Shown here: positions 1 to 7,159 of the stretch, piece by piece | How positions within the stretch are numbered: position 1 is the stretch's first letter | How the letters are laid out: every line of letters begins with the position of its first letter | Assembly (NCBI GenBank): GCA_014873095.1 | Contig: CP050848.1 | Coordinates: 62,001 to 126,000 of the forward strand | Reading direction: 5' to 3' | From: Planctomycetales bacterium ZRK34 | Lineage (GTDB): Bacteria > Planctomycetota > Phycisphaerae > Phycisphaerales > Zrk34 | DNA: 64,000 nt | Notes under the pieces: generated by a model | The model's input: only the letters and a program-made list of their open reading frames with translations | Database searches by the model: none | Told to the model about the DNA's origin: nothing | Translations under genes and position numbers: made by a program

Positions 1-1179
1 GCTGAAGCCATTGGCATCACCACCGGCTTCAAACAATATCTCGCGGCCAAGCAGGTCCGTGGGTTTGACCACGAGTTCCAACGTCATGTTTTCGTTGCGG
101 CCAGGCAATGTGTGCTCGATGACAGCACTGGCAAACCCACCTGCAAACCGGCACGCGCGAGTGATGGGCAGGCTTGATGATCCGGTCACGTCAACGAAAG
201 CCGGGGCAGTATCACGTTCCCCTGTGGGCAGCCCACGCAAATGCCAACTCAGCGGCCGGCCTGTCTGTGCAGAATGACTGCTCCATGTCGAAGGCTCGCC
301 GCCGGCCAGTGAGGCATCCCAATTGAATGTCGGCATCGTCATTCCCATGCCGAAGTGATACTCAAAGTTCAGGCGGGCCGGAGATTGATCATCCACCACG
401 AAACTGCTGATCTGTGACGGAGCCGACGTGTTTGCCCGGCTCCAAGCCTGCCCTCGCCGCAACGTCTGGCCTGATGAGCCGCCCGCGCGGTCTTCGACCA
501 TGACCATGCCTTCGAGCACATGCAGCGTGGCGCCATCTGCGGGGGTCGTCCACAAAATAAAGCGCGTCCCCATATCGATAAAACGCTGGCTGGCTGTTTC
601 AATCGTGAAACCAGCCGCTCCAGACGGAACGAATACACTGACATACCCACTGGTCAGATGCCCGCGATTGGGACCAGTCAACTCAAACTCACACGGCCCA
701 ATCAGGTCGACCACAGCACCAGATTTGAACATCACCTGCGCCCCGCCGGACGCCAGACGAACCGGTCCCATGGACAACCCCTCGCCCAGATTCATCGGTT
801 GAGATGTCCCGGTGAAGACCGCGTCTGCCGAATAGTCTGACAGCATGGCAACCGGCATGGCCAGTGAGTTCACCTGTGTCGGCTTTTCAGCGACCGGGTA
901 GAACACGAACCAGACAGACACAGCCAACAAGATTGCAGCCGCGAGCGCCCCGGTGAACCAGATGCTTCGACGGCGACGCATCGTCGGCGTGTTGTGGGCT
1001 TCAATTGGATACACATCAGTGTTGTGAAGCACATCACGCAGACGCTGATGAATAAACGCCTCGCGCGCAAAGGTCTCAGCATGAACCGGATCGCGCAGCC
1101 ACTCGGCAAGCGCCGCGGCCTGCTGGTCGTTCAGCGTGCCTTGCTGCCAGGCTTCGATGAGTTCCAGCGGATCGTTCAT
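1..1179 (-). CDS. FecR/LamG-type membrane protein, C-terminus beyond window
   Basis: Reading leftward from the ATG at 1179, the frame stays open for 393 codons to the window edge, so the C-terminus is missing. The N-terminus (MNDPLELIEAWQQGTL) is a short cytoplasmic stretch rich in Gln/Ala/Leu, resembling the anti-sigma-like head of planctomycete FecR proteins. A membrane segment (SIWFTGALAAAILLAVSVWF) lies near residues 72-92. A FecR-type domain follows, containing GPCEFELTGPNRG and FIDMGTRFILW. The visible part ends in what looks like the start of a LamG/concanavalin-like domain. The start codon overlaps the sigma-factor stop as ATGA, so the two are probably translated together. The inferred role is membrane control of that sigma factor or surface sensing. 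The family call is good; the ligand is unknown. Confidence 0.8.
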   Translation of the reverse strand, partial: MNDPLELIEAWQQGTLNDQQAAALAEWLRDPVHAETFAREAFIHQRLRDVLHNTDVYPIEAHNTPTMRRRRSIWFTGALAAAILLAVSVWFVFYPVAEKPTQVNSLAMPVAMLSDYSADAVFTGTSQPMNLGEGLSMGPVRLASGGAQVMFKSGAVVDLIGPCEFELTGPNRGHLTSGYVSVFVPSGAAGFTIETASQRFIDMGTRFILWTTPADGATLHVLEGMVMVEDRAGGSSGQTLRRGQAWSRANTSAPSQISSFVVDDQSPARLNFEYHFGMGMTMPTFNWDASLAGGEPSTWSSHSAQTGRPLSWHLRGLPTGERDTAPAFVDVTGSSSLPITRACRFAGGFASAVIEHTLPGRNENMTLELVVKPTDLLGREILFEAGGDANGFS

Positions 1180-1703
1180 GGGTGGTCCGGCTTGTTGAGC
1201 TGTTGTCGGATGCACTCACGCAGCATGTGACGGGCACGATGCAGGGCGACATAGACGGCATTGGGTTTCATCTGAAGTCGATCCGCAATCTGCGGCAGAT
1301 CCAGATCACCGGCATAACGAAGCTCTAACAATCGACGCGAGCGGCCGGTCACGTGCTGCATGCAATGGGCCAGCGCCTGCTTCATCGGGTCAAACTCTGA
1401 TTCAATTGCGGCAAAGGCATCAGCGACTGTGGCGATGATGTGTTCGTCGAACACGTGGCGATCTCGAGCGGAGGCGCGGCGGTGGGCCAGCACCTCGTGT
1501 CGCGCCACGCCGATCGCCCATGCGGTGAATGATCGCTGAGCGTCATAGGTGTCATATTTGACGACAACGGCGGCGGCCGTTTTCTGAAGCAGGTCTTCGG
1601 TCTGATGGAAATCGCCGACCATAGACGAAATGAATGCAGCCACAGCCGGCTGGGCTTTTGTCCAGGCCATCGCCAGTTGCTGCATGCGCTTAGAGTCGTC
1701 CAT
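1176..1703 (-). CDS. ECF-type sigma-70 factor (Rhodopirellula/Verrucomicrobium-like group)
   Basis: A protein of about 175 aa with sigma-70 region 2 in its first half (VVVKYDTYDAQRSFTAWAIG) and region 4 at its C-terminus (DLPQIADRLQMKPNAVYVAL), which is a helix-turn-helix for the -35 element. It should direct RNA polymerase to a small regulon. The start chosen is the ATG at 1703, preceded by GAGG about 10 nt upstream. The frame is open further upstream, but that extension runs into the terminator at 1731-1767, so it is rejected. The stop overlaps the start of the FecR-like gene by 4 bp, which suggests the partner senses a signal and controls this factor. The target genes are not visible here. 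Confidence 0.88.
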   Translation of the reverse strand: MDDSKRMQQLAMAWTKAQPAVAAFISSMVGDFHQTEDLLQKTAAAVVVKYDTYDAQRSFTAWAIGVARHEVLAHRRASARDRHVFDEHIIATVADAFAAIESEFDPMKQALAHCMQHVTGRSRRLLELRYAGDLDLPQIADRLQMKPNAVYVALHRARHMLRECIRQQLNKPDHP

Positions 1704-1730
1704 GAGAGCACTACCTCGCCATCTGAACAT

Positions 1731-1767
1731 AAAAAACCACCTCGGCATCATTACTCTGCCGAGGTGG
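1731..1767 (-). terminator. Rho-independent terminator of the DUF1844 gene
   Basis: A perfect 11-bp stem (CCACCTCGGCA / TGCCGAGGTGG) with a 9-nt loop is followed, on the minus strand, by a run of six T. It lies about 70 bp past the DUF1844 stop and before the sigma-factor start, so it separates the two transcription units. Confidence 0.88.
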
Positions 1768-1838
1768 GCGTATTCTTACAGGACAAACAATATTTTTTGA
1801 AAAAAGCCAGGCGAGTTTCGGGGCATCGCCAAGCCATG

Positions 1839-2333
1839 TTACGGCATGACAATACCGCCACCGCCGGCTTCGCCACCTGATGAAGGCGGCTGCTGGCCAC
1901 CGGGCTGCGGCTGGGCTCCACCGGCTGCCTGGCGGGCCTGATGCGCCGCGACCTGCTTGGACAGTTCCACGAAGCTGGCGCGCAGCTCGACGATCGCCTG
2001 GGTCAGCAGCTGCTGCTCTTCGTCGGAGAGGTTGCCGGTGGTCTTGTCTTCGAGCACGCCGAGCATGTCGATGTTGTGACGGGCCAGGTCCAGGTGGAGA
2101 ATCCGCTGGCCGCTGCTGGGCTCGGGGATCGCGCCCATGTACAGCAGGGCCTGCGACACCATGGTGGAAATCAGCGTTTTGATGTCCGCCGGGGGCAATT
2201 CACCGGGACCGCCCTGGGCGGCGCCCTGAGCTTCGGCTTCGGCGGCGAGTTTCTGCTTTTCCGCCTGGGCCTGGGCTTTCCAGTCGGAATCGATGTGCAG
2301 TTTCGGGGATTCGTTTTGCGGCTGATCGGACAT
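1839..2333 (-). CDS. DUF1844 domain protein
   Basis: A 164-aa soluble protein. The N-terminal 45 residues are charged and Ala/Gln-rich. A central helical domain (LPPADIKTLISTMVSQALLYMG, then HLDLARHNIDMLGVLEDKT and NLSDEEQQLL) matches the DUF1844 family common in Planctomycetota and some other phyla. The C-terminal tail is low-complexity Gly/Gln/Pro. GGAG lies 5 nt before the ATG. The function is unknown in the family. It is divergent from the SurA-like lipoprotein gene, with about 170 bp of shared promoter space, and it ends in its own terminator. Confidence 0.85.
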   Translation of the reverse strand: MSDQPQNESPKLHIDSDWKAQAQAEKQKLAAEAEAQGAAQGGPGELPPADIKTLISTMVSQALLYMGAIPEPSSGQRILHLDLARHNIDMLGVLEDKTTGNLSDEEQQLLTQAIVELRASFVELSKQVAAHQARQAAGGAQPQPGGQQPPSSGGEAGGGGIVMP

Positions 2334-2503
2334 GAGGGCTCCAGAATCGAATCGGGTTCAATCGAAGAATCAATCGTTGTGAATAAGCAGTATAGAGGAC
2401 CGCCCACGACGATGCGAACGACGTTGGCGTCCGCAGGAACAAACGCCTAAACTGTCAGGCGCTAAGGGGGAATTTCGATTCCAGGGTATACCGGAGACGA
2501 CGC

Positions 2504-3730
2504 TTGGGTTGCATGCACCAGAAGAACATCGTGAACGCCATCCTGACCGCGGCCATGCTCGCCGGCTTCTGCATCGGCTGCGCCAAGGAGCAGGCGACCC
2601 AAACCGATGAGAAGACCTCCGGCCACCTGTCGCCGCAAGACTTTCACACCGACACGCCTGCCCGACCGATGGCCGTCGCCGAGACCGCATCGACCAGCCA
2701 GTCGGATGCCTCCGCGACGACCTCAACCAGCCCCGCCCCGCTGCCGGCTCCCAATGACAAAACCAACGAGTGGACCGTCGACGCCATGGTCGGCCAGGTC
2801 AACGGCAAGCCGATCTACGCCAGCGCCATCTTCAAAGGCATCGGCGAAGAGCAGCTCGAACGTCTCGGCCAATCCCAGCCGCGACTGGTCTTTCGCTCCG
2901 AAGCCGAGCGACTGATCTACGCCGACCTGCGCAGCCGCGTAACCAACGCCATGATTCTCGCCGAAGCCGAGCGCGGTCTCAGCGAGCGTGAACAGCTCGG
3001 CCTGCTCGGCTATCTCAAGCAGGAACGCGAGAAGATTCTGGCGAACTTCGGCGCCGGTGTCGCCGCCAAGGCCGAAGATGAGTTGATGAAGGAAAAGGGT
3101 CACGGCATCGCCGATGAGCTCGAAGCCCGCCGCCAGCAGTTGCTGACCCAGAAATACCTGCGTGAAAGGCTCTACCCGAAAATCTACGTCACGCGGCAGG
3201 AAGTCGAACGCTACTACAACGATCATTACGATGAGTTCAACCCCAAACCGACCGTCACGCTGCGTGTGCTCATCGTTCGTGATGAGAAGACCGCCGACAA
3301 GGTCGATGCCGCGCTGGCTGCCGGTGATTCATTCGAGAAAGTCACCGACGAATATGGCATTTTCCGCGCTCCGCAGGCCGGCCTGATGGATCCGCAAAAG
3401 CTGGACGGCAAGCTGTCCGAAGCCAATCTGCTGTCGTGGCCCCAGCTCAACAAGAAAATTCAGAGCCTGTCCGTCGGTCAGCACACCGATCGCACGAAGA
3501 TCGATCCCGGTTACGGCTGGGTCGCGCTCGAAAAGCTCGAGGGCGGCGAGAAGAAGTCGCTGCAGGACGTTTACCTGCGGGTCGAAGCCGGCCTCCGCGA
3601 TCGCAAGTTCAACACGCTCAGCCGCAAGTACACCGAGAAACTGCTTGAAAATGGCAACTACACGCCGATCCAGCAGATGGGCAGCGCCCTGCTCGACGTG
3701 GCCATGACCCGTTACGCTCGCCCCCAATGA
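2504..3730 (+). CDS. SurA/PpiC-like peptidyl-prolyl isomerase lipoprotein
   Basis: An approximately 408-aa exported protein. The N-terminal hydrophobic segment ends in FCIGCAKE, a plausible but weak lipobox, so outer-membrane or periplasmic anchoring is inferred. A low-complexity Ser/Thr/Pro linker follows, then a SurA_N-like chaperone helix region (VNGKPIYASAIF, LRSRVTNAMILAEAE) with YVTRQEVERYYNDHYDEF leading into a diverged PpiC-type parvulin domain (VTLRVLIV, KVTDEYGIF, GYGWVALEKL). It probably assists outer-membrane protein folding. Start choice: GGAG at 2493-2496 is 7 nt before a TTG at 2504 but 16 nt before the ATG at 2513, so TTG is preferred. Parvulin active-site conservation is poor, so isomerase activity is uncertain. 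Confidence 0.75.
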   Translation: MGCMHQKNIVNAILTAAMLAGFCIGCAKEQATQTDEKTSGHLSPQDFHTDTPARPMAVAETASTSQSDASATTSTSPAPLPAPNDKTNEWTVDAMVGQVNGKPIYASAIFKGIGEEQLERLGQSQPRLVFRSEAERLIYADLRSRVTNAMILAEAERGLSEREQLGLLGYLKQEREKILANFGAGVAAKAEDELMKEKGHGIADELEARRQQLLTQKYLRERLYPKIYVTRQEVERYYNDHYDEFNPKPTVTLRVLIVRDEKTADKVDAALAAGDSFEKVTDEYGIFRAPQAGLMDPQKLDGKLSEANLLSWPQLNKKIQSLSVGQHTDRTKIDPGYGWVALEKLEGGEKKSLQDVYLRVEAGLRDRKFNTLSRKYTEKLLENGNYTPIQQMGSALLDVAMTRYARPQ

Positions 3731-3778
3731 TGTTGTCAACACGCATGTTCATCGACCACGCCCCACCACCCCTGGACC

Positions 3779-4723
3779 ATGGCTGAAGATCAGATCGGAA
3801 CCGCGCTGGCCCCGGCGCTGGTCTCGGCTTGCGAAAGTCGGATCAGCCCGATCCGCTGGTTTCGCACCGACTGGCAGGCCGGTGGAGCTGTCACGGGGTT
3901 CACCACCTACAAAACCGACGACGAGGTCGAGCGCCCCGCCGTCGTGAAGTTTCCCGTGCCGCCGCAGGAGTTGCAGTGGCTTCGTCGCCTGCAGCCGGAT
4001 CAACACGAGCACGGCCAGATCGTGCCGCAGCTTTTCGCCAGCGGCGAAGCGCTGGCCGGTTATGACCTGGCCTGGGTCATCATGCAGCAGTTGGAGCACG
4101 GCCCGCTCGACGGGCAGTGGCACGGCGCTGAGTTTGATCTGCTGGTCAATGTCGCTGGGCGTTTCTACGCCGCCGCCGAGCTCCATCCCGCCACCGGCGA
4201 ACCGCGCCGCGAGCCGTGGGCCGATTTTCTCAAACGCGCCCGGCAGGCTGTGCGTGACAACGGCTGGCCCGAAGCCCAACGTTGGAATGTCGCGCTCAAG
4301 GCATTTCAGAAGAAACTCAAAAAGCTCATGAAAGTCTGGGATGAGCGCGACACCGCCCACTGGTGCCACGGCGACCTGCACCTCGGCAACGCCATGACCT
4401 GCCATCCCGCGCCCGAAGGCCCCGCCTTCCTGTTCGACCTCGCCCGCATTCACATCGGCCACTGGATCGAGGATGCGGTCTACTTCGAGCATCTATTCTG
4501 GTCGCAGCCGCAACGACTCGGCGATCGCGACATCGTCAAGCTCATCTCCAACGAACGCAAGCAGCGAGGCCTCCGCGCCGAGCCCAACTGGCCGCGCCTG
4601 GCCAACATCCGCCGTGCCCTGGTCGCCGCCGTCGCCCCCGCCGATCCCATGCGTGCTGCTCATCCCCACCACCTGCACGCTTCGCTGGAAAAACTCGAGC
4701 ACCTGCTGACCGCCGTCAATTGA
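3779..4723 (+). CDS. Aminoglycoside phosphotransferase (APH)-family kinase
   Basis: A 314-aa protein with the APH/choline-kinase fold signature. The catalytic loop HGDLHLGN is at residues 197-204, and the metal-binding FDLARIHIGHWIED at 219-232 stands where a DxD/IDW motif is usual. The N-terminal lobe contains an AVVKFPV beta-strand that should supply the ATP-contacting lysine. Such enzymes phosphorylate small molecules, and the substrate cannot be read from sequence. A resistance role is not implied. No strong ribosome-binding site precedes the ATG. It follows the SurA-like gene by 48 bp. Its 3' end overlaps the convergent 2H phosphodiesterase gene by 8 bp. Confidence 0.8.
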   Translation: MAEDQIGTALAPALVSACESRISPIRWFRTDWQAGGAVTGFTTYKTDDEVERPAVVKFPVPPQELQWLRRLQPDQHEHGQIVPQLFASGEALAGYDLAWVIMQQLEHGPLDGQWHGAEFDLLVNVAGRFYAAAELHPATGEPRREPWADFLKRARQAVRDNGWPEAQRWNVALKAFQKKLKKLMKVWDERDTAHWCHGDLHLGNAMTCHPAPEGPAFLFDLARIHIGHWIEDAVYFEHLFWSQPQRLGDRDIVKLISNERKQRGLRAEPNWPRLANIRRALVAAVAPADPMRAAHPHHLHASLEKLEHLLTAVN

Positions 4724-5279
4724 CCGCCCCCAGCATCACCTCAGCCAGCTTCACATATTCAACGCTGTGATGATGCAGGATCGACTGATAGAGCACCATC
4801 CTATCGACCGGCAGCACCGCCTCCGGTGTTTCGACCAGTCGCATATCCGGCGCATGCTTCGGTGCTCGCTTGAATCGCCCCAGTGTGACATGCGGGTGAT
4901 ACGCCCGACCTTCGCGGCGAAACCCGATCGCATCACAGGCGTCATCCAACTGCTGTTGCAACCGCATGACCGGCTCCGGCTCATCGAGCATCGCAGCCAG
5001 CACACGAATGCGCCGCGGATTCGGAAAGTACCGCACACCGATCAACTGCAATTCGAATGGCTCAACATCCTCCGCCGCCAACCGCATCGCCTCCAGCACA
5101 TCCGGCATCTCCGGATCACCGACATCGCCCAGAAACTTCACCGTCACGTGAAGCTTCTCCGGCTCCGTGGCCCGCATGCCGTCGATCTCGATGCTACGCA
5201 CCACGTCCCGCAGATCACACACCATCGCCTCGTCGACAGGCAACGCGATAAAACACCGTTTGACATGATAGTCCGGCAT
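4716..5279 (-). CDS. thpR: RNA 2',3'-cyclic phosphodiesterase (2H family, ThpR/LigT-like)
   Basis: A 187-aa protein with the two HxTx motifs that define 2H phosphoesterases, HVTV at residues 44-47 and HVTL at 130-133, spaced as in LigT/ThpR. The N-terminus (KRCFIALPVDEAM) also fits the family. Family members hydrolyse 2',3'-cyclic phosphates on RNA ends to 2'-phosphates. The start is set at 5279 (MPDYHVKR); the open frame upstream runs into the inverted repeat at 5288 and is rejected. The 3' end overlaps the APH gene by 8 bp in a convergent arrangement. Confidence 0.88.
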   Translation of the reverse strand: MPDYHVKRCFIALPVDEAMVCDLRDVVRSIEIDGMRATEPEKLHVTVKFLGDVGDPEMPDVLEAMRLAAEDVEPFELQLIGVRYFPNPRRIRVLAAMLDEPEPVMRLQQQLDDACDAIGFRREGRAYHPHVTLGRFKRAPKHAPDMRLVETPEAVLPVDRMVLYQSILHHHSVEYVKLAEVMLGAVN

Positions 5280-5287
5280 ACTGATTG

Positions 5288-5428
5288 AACCGCCAAGGAC
5301 ACCAAGAGCGCCAAAGGAAGAAGAGTTAACCACAGATGAACATAGATCAACACAGATTAGAATTCAGCTTTTCATCTGTGTTCATCCGTGTTTATCTGTG
5401 GTTTCGCATTTTGGCGCTCCTGGCGGTT
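5288..5428. repeat. Interspersed inverted repeat (CCACAGATGAACA type) nested in a CGCCAAGG type
   Basis: Outer arms begin AACCGCCAAGGACACCAAGA on the left and end GGCGCTCCTGGCGGTT on the right. Inner arms are AACCACAGATGAACATAGAT and ATCCGTGTTTATCTGTGGTT. The whole 141 bp can fold into a long interrupted hairpin. Both word types are familiar from intergenic repeats in many environmental bacterial genomes. It fills the gap between the PfkB gene and thpR, both on the minus strand. Confidence 0.85.
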
Positions 5429-5435
5429 GATGTCT

Positions 5436-6350
5436 TTAATCAAATCGAATGATGTCCGCGTACTCGGCAAGGCGGCGATCGATGTCTTCGCGGGTGATCT
5501 CACGCAGGCGATCCAGCGTGAACGATTCGATGTTGTAGCTGGCGACGATCGTGCCGTAGGCCAAAGCTCGCTTGATCGCGCCCAGGTCAAGGTGATCGCT
5601 GACCTGGTCCGAGGCCAGGTATCCCATCATGCCGCCGGCGAAGCTGTCACCAGCCCCGGTCGGATCAACCACATTGCCCGACGGATATGCGTGCAGCACG
5701 GCGACGCCATCGGTGTGATTCAGCAGACAACCATGCTCACCCTTCTTGATCACCACGAACTTCGGCCCCATCTCGACAATCTTCTGCGAAGCGATCACCA
5801 TGTTCGTCTCGCCGGTCAGCAGCAGCGCTTCGGAGTCGTTGAGCACGAGCCCGTCGATCTTCTTCAGCAGGGCTGCCAGTTCCTCGGCCGCGGTGTTGAT
5901 CCACAGGTCCATCGTGTCGGCGACGACCAGTTCGGCGTTGGGAAACTGCTCCAGCAAGGCCAGCTGCGCCGACGGGTGAGTATTGGCCAGGAAGATAAAC
6001 TTCGAATCCTTGAACGCCTCGGGCACCGGCGGAAGCTGCTCGCCGAGCACGTTCAGCTCGACGGCCAGGGTCTCGCGGTCATTCATGTTCTGTTGATACT
6101 CGCCGGTCCAGCGGAAGGTCTTGGCGCCGGCGCGGCGTTCGAGCCCGGCCGTGTCGATGTCAAAATGCTCAAACACCCCCATGTGCTCGTCCGGGAAGTC
6201 TTCCCCGACCGCCGCCACCAGACGAACCGGCGTGAAGAAACTCGCCGCCGCGGAGAAGTACACGCACGACCCGCCGAGCACATTCTCCGCGCGCCCCACC
6301 GGGGTGATGACGGTATCGATGCCGATGCTGCCGGTAACAATCAGACTCAT
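5436..6350 (-). CDS. PfkB/ribokinase-family sugar or nucleoside kinase
   Basis: A 304-aa protein of the PfkB superfamily. The N-terminus has a Rossmann-like start (LIVTGSIGIDTV) and the substrate-pocket glycines (ENVLGGSCVYFS). The NxxE motif is NDSE at residues 171-174, and the second PfkB signature DPTGAGDSFAGG is at 229-240 with the catalytic base Asp235. It phosphorylates a sugar, adenosine or similar compound with ATP. The substrate is unresolved; the lid and pocket resemble adenosine-kinase/ribokinase-like proteins. It lies 33 bp after the EVE gene on the same strand and probably ends the HTH-gltX-DUF2007-EVE operon. Confidence 0.85.
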   Translation of the reverse strand: MSLIVTGSIGIDTVITPVGRAENVLGGSCVYFSAAASFFTPVRLVAAVGEDFPDEHMGVFEHFDIDTAGLERRAGAKTFRWTGEYQQNMNDRETLAVELNVLGEQLPPVPEAFKDSKFIFLANTHPSAQLALLEQFPNAELVVADTMDLWINTAAEELAALLKKIDGLVLNDSEALLLTGETNMVIASQKIVEMGPKFVVIKKGEHGCLLNHTDGVAVLHAYPSGNVVDPTGAGDSFAGGMMGYLASDQVSDHLDLGAIKRALAYGTIVASYNIESFTLDRLREITREDIDRRLAEYADIIRFD

Positions 6351-6383
6351 AATCTTTGACTCGTTGGTTGGTGTTTTAGTTGG

Positions 6384-6800
6384 TTAGCTTGTTTTGCCCA
6401 TCTGGCAGATTTTCTTGTACGCCGCGGCCGGCAGCGGCATCACCGACAGGCGTGACTGACGGATCAGCGCGATGTCCTGCAGCGACTTTTCCGCTTTGAT
6501 CTCGGCCAGCGTCACCGGCTGCTTGAACGGCTTGACCGCCTTGATGTCGACCTGCCCGAAGCGCCCCGTCTCGTCCCGTTCGTCGAGGTAAAACGTCTTG
6601 ACGACTTCCACGATGCCGACGACCGACTTGGCCGACACCGAGTGATAAAACAGGCAGCGGTCGCCTTTTTTCATCGCCTTGAGGTTGTTGGTCGCCTGCG
6701 CGTTGCGCACGCCGTCCCAGTTGGTCGTCTTCTTCGGTGAAGCCATCTGGTCGTCCCACGACCAGGCGCCCGGTTCGGATTTAATCAGCCAATAATTCAT
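6384..6800 (-). CDS. EVE domain protein (PUA-like fold)
   Basis: A 138-aa single-domain protein with the EVE hallmarks: MNYWLIKSEP at the start, then WDGVRNAQATNNLKAMKKGD and CLFYHSV. EVE domains share the PUA/YTH-like fold, bind modified nucleobases, and resemble human THYN1. The start is fixed by the conserved MNYWLIKSEP, whose ATG overlaps the upstream DUF2007 gene's stop as ATGA. It is transcribed with gltX, so a link to RNA metabolism or modification is plausible but not shown. Confidence 0.9.
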   Translation of the reverse strand: MNYWLIKSEPGAWSWDDQMASPKKTTNWDGVRNAQATNNLKAMKKGDRCLFYHSVSAKSVVGIVEVVKTFYLDERDETGRFGQVDIKAVKPFKQPVTLAEIKAEKSLQDIALIRQSRLSVMPLPAAAYKKICQMGKTS

Positions 6801-7159
6801 GTTGCCTGGTCTTCCTCGGCATCCGCGGGTCGCGCCCCGCCGCAGTTCCAGCATTGATCGAATACGCCTTCGACTTTCTCGCCGCACGAAACGCATGTCC
6901 AGTCTTCGCCGGGCTCCTGGTCCACAGCTTCTTGAACCCATGCGTCGAGCACCTGCATCGCATCGGTGTAATCTCGCTCAAAGACCCACACCTGCGGCAG
7001 TGTCTGCTGCGTCAGCGGAATATCCCCGCGCGCAAAGCTCAGTGTGCCACCCTGCGCCGATGCGGTGATCTCAAAACTCGCCAGATGATCCACGAGCATC
7101 TGCGCTTCGCCTTCGGTGGCAGCGGTGTACAACAGTTTGGTGCGGCTGTTGTCAGGCAT
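6797..7159 (-). CDS. DUF2007 domain protein with C-terminal zinc ribbon
   Basis: A protein of about 120 aa. The N-terminal half (KLLYTAATEGEAQMLVDHL) is a DUF2007-type, GlnB-like fold found in putative signal-transducing proteins. The C-terminal half ends in a four-cysteine zinc ribbon, CVSCGEKVEGVFDQCWNCGG. GGAGG lies 12 nt before the ATG at 7159 and only 3 nt before another in-frame ATG at 7168, so the start is uncertain by three codons. It overlaps the gltX stop by 8 bp and the EVE start by 4 bp, so it is translationally embedded between them. Its role is unknown. Confidence 0.75.
   Translation of the reverse strand: MPDNSRTKLLYTAATEGEAQMLVDHLASFEITASAQGGTLSFARGDIPLTQQTLPQVWVFERDYTDAMQVLDAWVQEAVDQEPGEDWTCVSCGEKVEGVFDQCWNCGGARPADAEEDQAT

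Noticed and set aside
1704..1751. An upstream extension of the sigma-factor frame (start at 1751)
   Set aside because: It would be translated from within the terminator hairpin at 1731-1767; the start at 1703 has a ribosome-binding site.
3779..4723. Antibiotic-resistance kinase
   Set aside because: The APH fold is shared by many metabolic kinases. Sequence alone does not support an aminoglycoside substrate, and no mobile-element context is present.
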